Assembly (NCBI GenBank): GCA_945881985.1 | Contig: CAMCVL010000001.1 | Coordinates: 1-64,000, forward strand | DNA from: Rickettsia typhi | GTDB taxonomy: Bacteria > Pseudomonadota > Alphaproteobacteria > Rickettsiales > Deianiraeaceae | DNA length: 64,000 bases | Direction: 5' to 3' | Shown: positions 35,147-44,844 of the stretch, piece by piece | How positions within the stretch are numbered: the stretch's first letter is position 1 | How the letters are laid out: the number at the start of each line of letters is the position of its first letter | The notes under the pieces: generated by a model | What the model saw: the letters and a program-made list of their open reading frames with translations, nothing else | What the model was told of the DNA's origin: nothing | Database searches by the model: none | Position numbers and translations under genes: made by a program

Positions 35147-35558
35147 ATCTTTAATTATATCAACTACAAAAATACATAAAATAAATCATTCAAGGTAGTT
35201 GTAATTCATTTTTTATAATAGTCTATTATTTTGTTTTAATTGACATTGTAATACCATATGCCATTTTGGTATGCCGTTTTGCAAGCTTGGCTTGCAATTA
35301 GCAATAAAGTAGTATAAGATATAATGCTAAATCATGTACAAAATTATTCCATTTTTTAGTGGCGGCTCGTTTGAAATTAGGTAATTGTTAATGCCTGATA
35401 TGGAGTTGATTAGATATAGTTATTTGACATATTAGTTGGAGCCTTATAAAGAAAAATAATAAAAACATTGAATTATTTTTTACTATCAATATACACTATA
35501 TAGAGTATGACAAAATAGATTTTTTATTGTATTTGTAATTTTATTTTTTGTTATTTTT
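35147..35558. other. Divergent intergenic region between lpdA and skp
   Basis: No gene seen in 412 bp. On the + strand there are two candidate promoters: TTGACA (35424-35429) with TATAAA after a short 15-bp spacer, and TTGAAT (35468-35473) with TATACA after 16 bp. Two hairpins are present: ATACCA...TGGTAT around 35251-35272 and TTGCAAGC-TTG-GCTTGCAA at 35279-35297. Confidence 0.5.
35279..35297. repeat. Perfect 8-bp hairpin
   Basis: TTGCAAGC, loop TTG, GCTTGCAA. A similar short hairpin TGCAAGC-AAA-GCTTGCA lies at 16919-16935 inside the long repeat. No T-run follows on either strand, so it is not a standard terminator. Confidence 0.55.
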
Positions 35559-36101
35559 ATGGCCTGCGTAAAATTTACATCTGTTTTTGCAATTGCTGCA
35601 CTTGCTTTTGGGGCTGTTTTTAATGGTGCCCTTGCTAAGGATTGTAGCCCTATATTGACTATTGATATTGAGAGGGTTGCTAACGAGTCCAAAGCTGGTA
35701 AAGATATGCAGGATAAAATGCAAAAAAAACAATCTAGCTTGCAAGCAAAAATTGAGGAAAAGAAAAAGGAAATCACCAAAAAAGCTGATAGCATAAATGC
35801 TCAAAAATCCAAGATATCCGAGGCAGAATACAACAAAAGAGCCGATGCTTTGCAAAAGGATGTTATGATGCTTGATGGTAAGTTTCAGGCTGATTTGCAG
35901 GATATGCAGGAAAAACAAACTGCTGCAAGTCAAAAACTTGTTGATGCAGTTAAGGAAATTGCAAAAAAAATTGCTTTAGATAAAAAATCTGCAATCGTTA
36001 TACCTTCAAATGTTGCATTTTATAGCGATGAAAAACATGACATAACAAAGGAAGTTATTGAGGCTCTTGATAAATCTGGTAAAAGTATTGACATTGACTA
36101 A
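35559..36101 (+). CDS. OmpH/Skp-family periplasmic chaperone
   Basis: A 180-residue protein with a signal peptide (about 1-26, ending GALA), then ILTIDIERV, the start of the Skp fold, and a long charged coiled coil (about 50-140) with many Lys, Glu and Gln. Skp escorts unfolded outer-membrane proteins through the periplasm. The C-terminal IALDKKSAIVIPSNVAFY, with DITKEVIEALDK, is typical. In most genomes skp is between bamA and lpxD; here it is apart from them, next to pdhA. Confidence 0.85.
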   Translation: MACVKFTSVFAIAALAFGAVFNGALAKDCSPILTIDIERVANESKAGKDMQDKMQKKQSSLQAKIEEKKKEITKKADSINAQKSKISEAEYNKRADALQKDVMMLDGKFQADLQDMQEKQTAASQKLVDAVKEIAKKIALDKKSAIVIPSNVAFYSDEKHDITKEVIEALDKSGKSIDID

Positions 36102-36143
36102 TAGCTAATACACTTAATTGTTTAATTACTTTTTTGGTTATTG

Positions 36144-37154
36144 ATGGCTTATACTATGGCAAAACTTAGTGATAAAATTGGTGATAAAAGCAATGTGGCA
36201 AGTGATGCCGTAGTGCTGGAGTATTTTAATAAGATGGTCTTTTCTCGTAAATTTGAGGAGGCTTGTGTTAAACTCTACCTTTCAAAACTTATAGGTGGTT
36301 TTTGTCATTTATATATAGGGCAGGAGGCTGTTGTTAGCGGTGTTTATGCTGCAATACAAAAGGGTGATCAGGTTGTTACTAGTTACCGTGATCATGTTCA
36401 TATCTTGATGTCGGGTGCGGACCCAAAGAGGGTCATGGCAGAGCTTTTAGGCAGATACGACGGCGTTTGCAAGGGTAAGGGCGGTTCAATGCACTTGTTT
36501 GACACGCCAAACGGCTTTTATGGCGGGCATGGCATTGTGGGGGCACAGGTGCCAATCGGTGCTGGCATTGCTTTTGCCAACAAATACAATGGCAATAACA
36601 ATTTATGTGTAACTTTTTTTGGCGATGGTGCTTTGCATCAGGGGCAGGTCTACGAGTCCTTCAATATGGCAAAGCTTTGGAATTTACCTGTGATTTTTAT
36701 TATTGAAAACAACGAATATGCCATGGGTACCTGCGTTGCTAGGGCATCCAGCACTGACGAGCTTTACAAAAGAGGCGATTCCTTTAACATTAAAAGCCTT
36801 AGGGCGGACGGAATGGACTTTTTTGAGGTCAAAAAAACAATGGACGAAGCTGTTAGCTATGTTAGAGGCGGCAATGGCCCAATGCTTATTGAGTTTAAAA
36901 CTTACAGATACAGGGGACACTCTATGAGCGACCCTGCAAAGTATCGTAGCAAGGATGAGGTTGAAAAATACAAAAACGAGAAAGACCCAATTGAATCGCT
37001 AAAAAACTACATTTTTAGCAAAAAACTATTAAAAGATACTGACATTGAGGCAATTTACAACAAGGCTCAGGATGAAATGGACGCCGTTGTTGAGTTTGCA
37101 AAAAACTCTCCGCTGCCACCACTTGAGGAACTTTTTACCGATATAGTTAGATAA
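36144..37154 (+). CDS. pdhA: Pyruvate dehydrogenase E1 alpha subunit
   Basis: E1 decarboxylates pyruvate with thiamine diphosphate (ThDP). The 336-residue protein has RKFEEACVKLY at the N-terminus, GFCHLYIGQEAV, GKGGSMHLFD, the ThDP motif GDGALHQGQVYESFNMA to NN, and the phosphorylation-loop-like YRYRGHSMSDPAKYRS. The alphaproteobacterial E1 is an alpha2beta2 enzyme; pdhB usually follows directly, but here glyS begins 10 bp after the stop. ATG 36144 is preferred over the adjacent TTG. Confidence 0.95.
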   Translation: MAYTMAKLSDKIGDKSNVASDAVVLEYFNKMVFSRKFEEACVKLYLSKLIGGFCHLYIGQEAVVSGVYAAIQKGDQVVTSYRDHVHILMSGADPKRVMAELLGRYDGVCKGKGGSMHLFDTPNGFYGGHGIVGAQVPIGAGIAFANKYNGNNNLCVTFFGDGALHQGQVYESFNMAKLWNLPVIFIIENNEYAMGTCVARASSTDELYKRGDSFNIKSLRADGMDFFEVKKTMDEAVSYVRGGNGPMLIEFKTYRYRGHSMSDPAKYRSKDEVEKYKNEKDPIESLKNYIFSKKLLKDTDIEAIYNKAQDEMDAVVEFAKNSPLPPLEELFTDIVR

Positions 37155-37164
37155 CATAAAGGAT

Positions 37165-39423
37165 ATGCAATTGCTTCTTGAGTTATTGACCGATGAAATA
37201 CCCGCTGGCGACCAGCTTGATGCAAGGTTAAGCCTTGCAAATATTGCAAAAAAGCTTTTTACTGAGATTGGCATTGCCTTTGGCGGTGTTGATGTTTTTG
37301 CAACGCCACGCAGGCTTGTTTTGCTTTGCAGTAATGTAAGTAGCCTTGCAATTTTGCCAAGTAAGATATCAAGGGGGCCGGCAAAAACCGCTCCGCAAAA
37401 AGCCTTAGATGGCTTTTTAGCTGCAAACAAAATCACTCTGTCTCAAACCTACGAGCAGGATGGCTATATATATTATAAGTGCCCAGAGCAGTCTATTGAT
37501 GCAAAAAAGGCTCTGGAGGCAATTTTACCTAAGGCACTGGAGGAGCTTAGTTTGTCTTGGCTTAAGTCCATGCCGTTTAACCAAAGCAAAAAATTGTGGA
37601 TTAGGCCAGTAAGGTCAATTCTGTGCCTGTTTGGCACTCCTGAATGTAGCGATATTTTAGCGTTTAGCTTTGCAGGCATTGAAGCATCAAACAAAACAAG
37701 TGGTAATAGGTTTTATGCCCCAGAGGTTTTTGAAGTTAAAAATTTTGATGACTACAAGCAAAAATTGCAAAATGCCTTTGTAATACTCAGCCACGAGGCA
37801 AGAATTGCAAATATCAAGGAGCAGATTGCAAAAATTGAGACTATTTACGGCATAAAATACGATGGCGATGAGGCATTGATTAACGAAAACGCAATGCTTT
37901 GCGAGTGGGTAAGGCTTTTGCCATTGCAGCTTGGCGACATTGAGACTTTAAATGTGCCAGACGAGCTGATTGTGGAGACTGTCAAAAAAAATCAAAGATA
38001 CTTAATATTTAAAAACCAAGACGGCACCATATCTGGCACTTGCTGCATAGTAAGCAATAATCCTTTTGACAAAGAGATGACAAATTCAAACATCACCTCT
38101 GGCAACTTAAAAGTGCTTAATGCAAGGCTTAAGGATGCAAAGTTTTTTGTGGAACAAGATTTAACAATAAACCTTAAAGATAGGGCGGAAGATCTTAAAA
38201 AAATCCAATTTATACAAGGCTACGGCTCTGTTTTTGACAGAACTCAAAGAATGCTCCTTCTTGCAAAACATTTTAACGCACTTGCAAATCTTGACATAGA
38301 TGAGGCTAAGCTTGAAAGGCTCTTTGCCATGTTAAAAAGCGACCTTACAACCCAAAGCGTTAAGGAGTTTGACTGCCTGCAGGGCATAATCGGTGCTTTT
38401 ATAGCTGGTTTGCAAGGCGAGGATGCTGGCATGCAAGAGGCTATAAAAACACAGTACAATCAGGCGGTTTTGCAGCATAACAACCTTGCAATCCTTGCAA
38501 AACTTTGCGACAATTTGGATAAAATTTACTGCTATTTTGCAAGTGGTAGTTTGCCTACTTCTTCAAAAGACCCATTTGCCCTTAAGCGCGCGGCAAATGT
38601 TGTTGTTGCAATCTTGCTTGAGGCAAAATTGAGTCTTAGCTTGCAGGATTTAATCTTGGCTTGCAAGAGTATTTTTAAAGATGTGCCGCTTGTAATGCCA
38701 GAGGATTTTGATGCAAATTTGTATCAGTTTTTTTACGAAAGATTTGCATTTTACTTTAAGCAATCGGGTGCCTTGCCAGAGGTTCAGACCCCTCTTTTAA
38801 GGCTTTGTCTTTGCGGCACCGGTGCAAGCCTTGTGTTTTGGCGTGATTTTATTGATAAAATTTATGCAGGGCAGGTGGTTTTGCCTCAGCAGCAGCAAAT
38901 TGTGCCGGCGATTAAACGCGGCTTAAGTTTGTTAAAAAGCAAGGGGCATGATGCGTTTTTGGCTCATGGAGCGATATACAAGGACGCAATTAGCCATTTT
39001 GCCAATTCCGCAAAGCTTAACAACACCTTTGCTGGGCATGTGCCTGCCGCTTTGCTTTTTGATGCTTTGCTTGGGTTTTTAAATGCTTCCGCACTATGCG
39101 ACATTAGGCTTAGCTATACAAAATTTGCCGTTAAAAAGGATGCTATTAAAAAAGATGATTTTGCTTATTTGGTTCCTAATTCATCAGGCTTTGGGCTATT
39201 GGGCGTTAAGCAGGAGTTTGCATCTGTTTTGTTACCTGCAGAGCTAAGTTTAAGAACCTTTTTTGCAAAAAACGAATGGCAACAGCATTTTGCCACCCTA
39301 GCCACCTCCCTTAATCTATTTTTGGACGAGGTGCATATCGACACGCTTGAAAGCCAAGAGTTAAAAGACTCTTGTATCCAGCTTTTGCACTTTACCTGCA
39401 TACCTTTTGTTGTTTTAGTGTAG
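37165..39423 (+). CDS. glyS: Glycine--tRNA ligase beta subunit
   Basis: The beta subunit of the heterotetrameric glycyl-tRNA synthetase carries tRNA-binding and editing-like domains. The 752-residue protein begins LLLELLTDEIPAG, the family hallmark, followed by FATPRRLVLL, RGPAKTAP, FNQSKKLWIRPVRSILCLFG and, centrally, KNQRYLIFKNQDG. It is somewhat longer than E. coli GlyS (689 aa). The alpha subunit gene glyQ normally lies just upstream but is not in the window. Confidence 0.93.
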   Translation: MQLLLELLTDEIPAGDQLDARLSLANIAKKLFTEIGIAFGGVDVFATPRRLVLLCSNVSSLAILPSKISRGPAKTAPQKALDGFLAANKITLSQTYEQDGYIYYKCPEQSIDAKKALEAILPKALEELSLSWLKSMPFNQSKKLWIRPVRSILCLFGTPECSDILAFSFAGIEASNKTSGNRFYAPEVFEVKNFDDYKQKLQNAFVILSHEARIANIKEQIAKIETIYGIKYDGDEALINENAMLCEWVRLLPLQLGDIETLNVPDELIVETVKKNQRYLIFKNQDGTISGTCCIVSNNPFDKEMTNSNITSGNLKVLNARLKDAKFFVEQDLTINLKDRAEDLKKIQFIQGYGSVFDRTQRMLLLAKHFNALANLDIDEAKLERLFAMLKSDLTTQSVKEFDCLQGIIGAFIAGLQGEDAGMQEAIKTQYNQAVLQHNNLAILAKLCDNLDKIYCYFASGSLPTSSKDPFALKRAANVVVAILLEAKLSLSLQDLILACKSIFKDVPLVMPEDFDANLYQFFYERFAFYFKQSGALPEVQTPLLRLCLCGTGASLVFWRDFIDKIYAGQVVLPQQQQIVPAIKRGLSLLKSKGHDAFLAHGAIYKDAISHFANSAKLNNTFAGHVPAALLFDALLGFLNASALCDIRLSYTKFAVKKDAIKKDDFAYLVPNSSGFGLLGVKQEFASVLLPAELSLRTFFAKNEWQQHFATLATSLNLFLDEVHIDTLESQELKDSCIQLLHFTCIPFVVLV

Positions 39424-39442
39424 ATTTTTTGCTTTAGGATAT

Positions 39443-41329
39443 ATGACAAATCACTCACACTACGCAGTTGTTGTTATAGGGGCAGGGCATGCTGGCATTG
39501 AGGCATGCACCGCAGCTGCCAGAATTTGCAGGCAATACGCACCTCAGCAAAAAGTTGCTTTGGTTACTTTAAAGCAGAGTAACATTGGTGAGATGTCGTG
39601 CAATCCTGCTTTTGGTGGCATTGGCAAGGGTACGATAGTTAGAGAGATTGACGCCATGGACGGTATAATGGGCAAAGCTGCCGATATGGCTGGGATACAT
39701 TTTAAGGTTTTAAATCAAAAAAAAGGTCCAGCTGTTTGGGGTTATAGGTGCCAAGCGGACAGGAGTCTTTACAAGCAAGCGGTAAATAAGTTGCTTAAAG
39801 AATACACAAACTTAGATATTATTTTTGACGCCTGTGAGGATGTGCAGCCTGAAGGCTGTGATAAAAAAGTATTTTTACGCAGCGGCAAGGTGTTAAGTGC
39901 AAAATCTATAGTTTTAACAACTGGAACCTTTCTGTCTGGCATGATTCTTCAAGGGGAGTTAAGAATACCAGCTGGCAGAATAGACGAGGAACCAAGTTAT
40001 GGACTTTCCAAAACTCTTGCAAGATATAATTTTGACCTAGGACGCCTTAAAACTGGCACACCCCCGCGTTTGCATAAGGATAGCATAAATTGGCAAGAGC
40101 TTGAAACCCAGCACGGCGACGGCACGGATGCAAGAATGTTTTCCTATCTTCACTCGGCACCTTTTGCACGGCAGGTTTGCTGCTATATTACATCAACAAA
40201 TGCAAATACAAAGCAAATTATTTTAGCAAACAAGGATAGGTCGCCTGCTCTCTCGGGGCAGATTAAGGCTTTTGGTCCAAGATATTGCCCCTCAATTGAG
40301 GACAAGATTAGAAGATTTGAAAACGAAAATCACAGAGTTTTCTTGGAGCCGGAGGGTTTGGATAGCGACCTTATCTATCCAAACGGGCTTTCAACATCCT
40401 TACCGGCAGATGTGCAGGACGCATACATGCGTAGCATAAAAGGGCTTGAAAATGTTAAGATAGTTCAATATGGTTATGCAATTGAGTATGATTTTGTCAA
40501 CCCTCAGGAGCTTAAAAACACACTGGAAACCAAAAAGGTTGCAGGCCTATTTTTTGCAGGGCAAATTAACGGCACCACAGGCTACGAGGAAGCCGGAGGG
40601 CAGGGCATTATAGCAGGTTTTAACGCTGGGCTTGTTGCATGCGGGCTAGGTAAAACATTTACAACCTCAAGGGACGAAAGCTACATTGGCGTAATGATTG
40701 ACGACCTAATTTTTAAAGGCATTAAGGAGCCTTACAGAATGTTCACTTCTAGGTCGGAATACAGGCTTTCTATCCGTGCGGATAATGCAGACCAAAGAAT
40801 GACGCCAAAAATCATAGCCCTAAACATCTGTAGCCAAGATAGGGCAGAGGCTTTTGCAAAAAAACAAGCTGCAATTAGTGATTTTAAGGCAATTTTAAGA
40901 TCGCAAAAACTTAGTCCAAACGAGCTAAAGGCAATTGATGATAGCTTTGTTGTGGCAATGGACGGCATCAAGCGGGACGGATACGAGATATTATCTAACA
41001 AAAACTACGGGCTTGAAAGTATTGAAAAAATCTTTGCAAACAAAATAAGTCAATTTACTGATGATGTAAAAGAGTGCGTGTATATTGAGGCAAAATATTC
41101 CAACTATCTTGAAAGGCAAAAGCAGGACATTGACTTTTTACGCAAAGAAGGCGACATAGCCATACCACAAGATGCTGATTTTGAAGATATAAAGTCCATC
41201 TCATCCGAAATAAAAGAAATTTTAAAAAAGCTAAAACCGCAAAAAATCTCGGATTTATATCAAATTCAGGGTATTACCCCAGCAAGCATCATTGCAATCA
41301 CCATTTATTTTAAAAGCAACCTTGGGTAG
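39443..41329 (+). CDS. mnmG: tRNA uridine-5-carboxymethylaminomethyl modification enzyme MnmG
   Basis: MnmG, with MnmE, modifies wobble uridine 34 of several tRNAs using FAD. The 628-residue protein has the FAD motif VVIGAGHAGIEACTAAAR, SCNPAFGGIGKGTIVREIDA, GRLKTGTPPR, FAGQINGTTGYEEAGGQG and the C-terminal helical domain with YSNYLERQKQDI. Full family length. The gene starts 20 bp after glyS, so the pair is probably one transcript. rsmG, often next, does not follow. Confidence 0.96.
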   Translation: MTNHSHYAVVVIGAGHAGIEACTAAARICRQYAPQQKVALVTLKQSNIGEMSCNPAFGGIGKGTIVREIDAMDGIMGKAADMAGIHFKVLNQKKGPAVWGYRCQADRSLYKQAVNKLLKEYTNLDIIFDACEDVQPEGCDKKVFLRSGKVLSAKSIVLTTGTFLSGMILQGELRIPAGRIDEEPSYGLSKTLARYNFDLGRLKTGTPPRLHKDSINWQELETQHGDGTDARMFSYLHSAPFARQVCCYITSTNANTKQIILANKDRSPALSGQIKAFGPRYCPSIEDKIRRFENENHRVFLEPEGLDSDLIYPNGLSTSLPADVQDAYMRSIKGLENVKIVQYGYAIEYDFVNPQELKNTLETKKVAGLFFAGQINGTTGYEEAGGQGIIAGFNAGLVACGLGKTFTTSRDESYIGVMIDDLIFKGIKEPYRMFTSRSEYRLSIRADNADQRMTPKIIALNICSQDRAEAFAKKQAAISDFKAILRSQKLSPNELKAIDDSFVVAMDGIKRDGYEILSNKNYGLESIEKIFANKISQFTDDVKECVYIEAKYSNYLERQKQDIDFLRKEGDIAIPQDADFEDIKSISSEIKEILKKLKPQKISDLYQIQGITPASIIAITIYFKSNLG

Positions 41330-41712
41330 ATTGGGTTTTGTTTGTAAAATGAATAAATTTGTTGATAAGTGTGTTTTTAAGTATCTTTGAAGGATTTGGC
41401 TTAAATTATAAACCAATACCACAAAGTGCAAAACCCTTAGGTGACAAAAGCAAAGATATTGCAGGGCAGCTTGGCAAAGCTGATGTGAAAAATAAAAATG
41501 ACAATCAAAAAACTGCAACTTCTAAAAAAACGAGCAGCAAATAGCCAAATCTCTTACTCTACACAGCCAAGCAAATACCAATTCCTCTCTATTTCTCTCT
41601 GTAATCTCCTATTACAATCTAAAAAAACTATGAGTCACCCCGAACTTGCTCTTAAAGCGGATTTTTTATCTATGATTCTCCTTAAATGGAGGGGGTTGTT
41701 AATTACTCCCCT
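41330..41712 (+). other. Region after mnmG; one doubtful small frame, probable terminator
   Basis: A 61-codon frame at 41359-41544 has only TTG or GTG starts and a Lys/Asn-rich tail (KNKNDNQKTATSKKTSSK); I see too little to call it a gene. Near 41689-41712 AGGGG...CCCCT can form a stem followed by TTTATTTATT, a possible terminator between the convergent genes. Confidence 0.4.
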
Positions 41713-43131
41713 TTATTTATTGCATTTCCACCCTTGCGATTGGATTAATGCTGTTTTGCTTTCCAATCCTTGCGATTGATTTTGTGTTTTCTTTAATTCA
41801 CTATAGATTTTTTGAGACGAATCATTTTCTTCATGGTCTATATCATAAAAATTGATACCACTAATATCTTGCGTTTCATTAATATCTTCTCGCGTTTCCA
41901 ATCTTTCATAACCACCATATACTTGTCTGGTATCTGCGTAGTTTAACGATCTATTAGCTTGAGTTTGAGTTTTTGAACTAAAGAGCGATTTTACATATTC
42001 CAAACATATTTGATACCATGGTTTATTTGTGTCATTGTTCACAAGTCTTTGTTCTTGTTTAAGGTTTAAATCATCCGATTGATTTTGTTGCACTTCCGTG
42101 GTTTTTTCATCGCCTTTCGGTGTTCTTGTGAAAGTTTCGACTTGGGCATTATTTTCGTAGTCCTCTATGTTGATGCTACCAGCAAGAACATTAAAATCAC
42201 GAAAGTTGTTACTTTTTTGTTCTACAATGCAAGGCTTAGTAAATACAACTTTTTGATACTTGCTGGAATCTAACTTTCTGTTGCCAATGAAACGCTCAAC
42301 ATCTTCCTGCGATTTTAAGTAATAAACAGTTTTTGTATTGGTTAATGTATTATCTTTGCCAAGTAATAGATTTTTTACAGCTTGTTTAAAAACTTTCATA
42401 TCACCATCATTTTTCAGATCAAAGGAATAGAATGCAGAGTTTTCATCATCAAATTTTTTTGGCAATAATATTGTATCACCAGTTTTTAAAAATATCAAAT
42501 CTTTGTAATCAGTGTTGGCATTTTCATATACTTTATTACCATTTATATCAACTTTTTCAAATTCTTTAAAGTTGTTCTCAATGTAACTAAAGGAATCTCT
42601 AAGTTTATCTTTCATTCTAAGCTCTCTAGCTTGTTTCTCAACTCCGTTTTTAAAGGATAATGTTTCAAATTTCCCAAGGTATTTGTTTTTAACATACACT
42701 GAGCCTGCAATGATAGTGTTTGGTACGCCACCTCTACCTTCAAACAAAAGAAACGGCTTGTTGTTATTAAGTTTAATACCATCTACTCTCAACGCTTCAC
42801 TTTCCAGTCCATAACCATCGGTAATATCGAAATCAGTTAGACGTTCTCTATCAGCTCTATGTCCACCGTCGTAAATTGCGGATGTATAAAATTTCTGCTC
42901 AGGTTTGCCTTCAAAAACCTTTTCCAATTCTTGGTTATTTGTAATTAATTTTACAGTTGCTATTTTAGCTTTTTCTTCATCTGTTTTTGTGTTAATTTGT
43001 TCCGCTTCGTAAGCTTTTGATGTTGCGTAGAACTCATTACCGCTTTTTGGCACGATAAAATAATTGCCGACTTTGAAAATACCTTTCTTTGTTTCAATAC
43101 CGCCAATTTGTTCGAGAGGATTGTTTTGCAT
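41713..43131 (-). CDS. Uncharacterised 472-residue protein, candidate effector or accessory protein
   Basis: No family recognised. The product is hydrophilic and has no signal peptide or clear membrane segment. The N-terminal two thirds look globular with many Lys, Asn and Phe (GGIETKKGIFKVGNYFIVP, FLLFEGRGGVPNTIIAGS, YYLKSQEDVERFIGNRKL). The last ~130 residues are polar and probably disordered, with one hydrophobic patch (WYQICLEYVKSLF). ATG 43131 (MQNNPLEQ) is used; ATGs at 43155-43158 would add nine residues. It lies downstream of a block encoding secretion channel proteins, which makes a secreted effector conceivable, but there is no direct evidence. Confidence 0.65.
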   Translation of the reverse strand: MQNNPLEQIGGIETKKGIFKVGNYFIVPKSGNEFYATSKAYEAEQINTKTDEEKAKIATVKLITNNQELEKVFEGKPEQKFYTSAIYDGGHRADRERLTDFDITDGYGLESEALRVDGIKLNNNKPFLLFEGRGGVPNTIIAGSVYVKNKYLGKFETLSFKNGVEKQARELRMKDKLRDSFSYIENNFKEFEKVDINGNKVYENANTDYKDLIFLKTGDTILLPKKFDDENSAFYSFDLKNDGDMKVFKQAVKNLLLGKDNTLTNTKTVYYLKSQEDVERFIGNRKLDSSKYQKVVFTKPCIVEQKSNNFRDFNVLAGSINIEDYENNAQVETFTRTPKGDEKTTEVQQNQSDDLNLKQEQRLVNNDTNKPWYQICLEYVKSLFSSKTQTQANRSLNYADTRQVYGGYERLETREDINETQDISGINFYDIDHEENDSSQKIYSELKKTQNQSQGLESKTALIQSQGWKCNK

Positions 43132-43222
43132 AAGGTATAATAAATAATAAATCATCAATTAAATTATAATTACAAAATTTAATTTGTCAATGTTATTTTT
43201 ATTTTTTGCAACATTAATTGTA

Positions 43223-44830
43223 TCACACATTATCCGCCTTAAGGTTTAGCAGGGGCGATATAACGGATATAACCTTTGCGGCTATTGGGGCGGTTACTGT
43301 GCCTCCGTAAAGGTCGCGGTAGCCGTATATACCAGAGGCTTTGGTTGGCTGGGGTTCGTCCATACCAACATACATAACATACTTTGGCTGCGAGCATGGA
43401 AAGACGGCAAAAAAAGATACAAATTTTTTCTTCTCGCTCCACGACTTAGTTGACATATCAAACTTATTTGATGTGCCTGTTTTGCCGCAAATTTTGTAGC
43501 CTTTGATGTTTGCACGGCGTGCGGTGCCCTCTGTAACAACCTTGTTTGCTATTTCAGTTGCGGTTTTGGATGTGCTTTCAAGCACAACTCTTTTGCCAAC
43601 AAAACCCTTGTTGCCATTTTTAATGAGGGTTGGATTTACAAAAATACCATTGTTGACTATTGCATTTGCTATTGCAATAAACTGTAGTGGCGACATTGAA
43701 ACCCCATAACCAAAAGAGGTTGTAACAATACGGGACATGCTAAGGTCTTTTTTATTAAAGATTGGGCGTGCAATCTCGCCTTCTGGCAGGTTGATTTGTG
43801 GTTTTGCAAACACTCCTAACAGTTCTAAAAATTTTATGTAGTTTTCCTTGCCAAACATCAGGGCGATAAGCCCGCTACCCACATTGGATGATTTGTAAAA
43901 AACCTCGTTTAAAGTTAAATAGGCTTGGTCGTTATGAACATCGGTAATTACCTTGCCGGACTCAACCCTTAGGCCTCCGGCGACATAAAACTTGCGTTCG
44001 GGTTCTACGCCATTTTCAAGTGCGTAGGCTAGGGTGAAAAATTTAAACACAGAGCCCAAGTTGTAAATGGCTGCCGTAACCTTGTTTTGCATTTGGGGGT
44101 CGGATGGATTGATACTGTTGTTTGGGTCAAAGTCTGGCAGGGAAACCATTGCCACAACCTCACCAGTTTGCACCTCCATTATCACACCAAAGGCACCGGT
44201 AGCCTCAAAAGTTTTAACGCCCTGGGCAAGCTCCTCGTGCAAGACGGTTTGCACTCTTTTGTCTACGGTTATTTCAATTTGCTGCTCGCGGAGGTTGTTG
44301 TCGTAGTATTTTTCAAGCCCTGCACTGCCACGCCCAGCAAGATTGGAATATCCAACAACATGGGCAAATAAATTGCCGTCTGGATAACTTCTTTTGTAAG
44401 ACTCATCAAGCCTTATACCTACAAGCCCGTTTTTTATCAGGCGGTCAAGAGCCTCATTTGACACATTGCGTTTTACAAGTATCCAGTTTTTGCGTTCAAG
44501 CTTTTTGGCAAAATCAGCCTCATCCAGCTCGGCAAACTCATTTTTAAGCAAGGCTATCGTTTGTTTTTTATCAACAACTATTGATGGGTCAATGTATAAA
44601 TCCTTGCTTTTTAAAGTTATGGCAACAAAGCTACTATCGGCGGTAACTATCGGGTACTTGTATCCATTAACATCATCGGCAACATTGCCGGCCTTGCCCC
44701 CTCCGGTAAAATATATAAAAAACAAGCGGATGCAAATTGCAAGGCAAATGCCAATAATCACATAAAAAATCAAGGCGATTTTAAATTTATCCGCTTGCAA
44801 AAAAAGCATTTTATCCTTATCTTTTTGCAT
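43223..44830 (-). CDS. ftsI: Peptidoglycan transpeptidase FtsI (class B PBP)
   Basis: FtsI (PBP3) cross-links septal peptidoglycan. The 535-residue protein has an N-terminal membrane segment (about 14-35), a class B dimerisation domain and a transpeptidase domain with the three penicillin-binding motifs: S260-V-F-K263, SSN near 312-314 and K450-T-G. The loop before Ser260 reads YNLGSVFKFF instead of the usual EPGSTFK. The spacing and HVVGYSNLAGRGSAGLEKYYD support FtsI over MrdA. Here it ends a minus-strand block after virB8, 14 bp away, rather than sitting in the division and wall cluster with ftsL and murE. Confidence 0.9.
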   Translation of the reverse strand: MQKDKDKMLFLQADKFKIALIFYVIIGICLAICIRLFFIYFTGGGKAGNVADDVNGYKYPIVTADSSFVAITLKSKDLYIDPSIVVDKKQTIALLKNEFAELDEADFAKKLERKNWILVKRNVSNEALDRLIKNGLVGIRLDESYKRSYPDGNLFAHVVGYSNLAGRGSAGLEKYYDNNLREQQIEITVDKRVQTVLHEELAQGVKTFEATGAFGVIMEVQTGEVVAMVSLPDFDPNNSINPSDPQMQNKVTAAIYNLGSVFKFFTLAYALENGVEPERKFYVAGGLRVESGKVITDVHNDQAYLTLNEVFYKSSNVGSGLIALMFGKENYIKFLELLGVFAKPQINLPEGEIARPIFNKKDLSMSRIVTTSFGYGVSMSPLQFIAIANAIVNNGIFVNPTLIKNGNKGFVGKRVVLESTSKTATEIANKVVTEGTARRANIKGYKICGKTGTSNKFDMSTKSWSEKKKFVSFFAVFPCSQPKYVMYVGMDEPQPTKASGIYGYRDLYGGTVTAPIAAKVISVISPLLNLKADNV

Positions 44831-44844
44831 AATTTTGTAAGTTA

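Noticed and set aside
41359-41544. 61-codon frame with Lys/Asn/Thr-rich end
   Set aside because: Only TTG/GTG starts, no promoter or ribosome site seen, low-complexity composition; too weak to call a gene.
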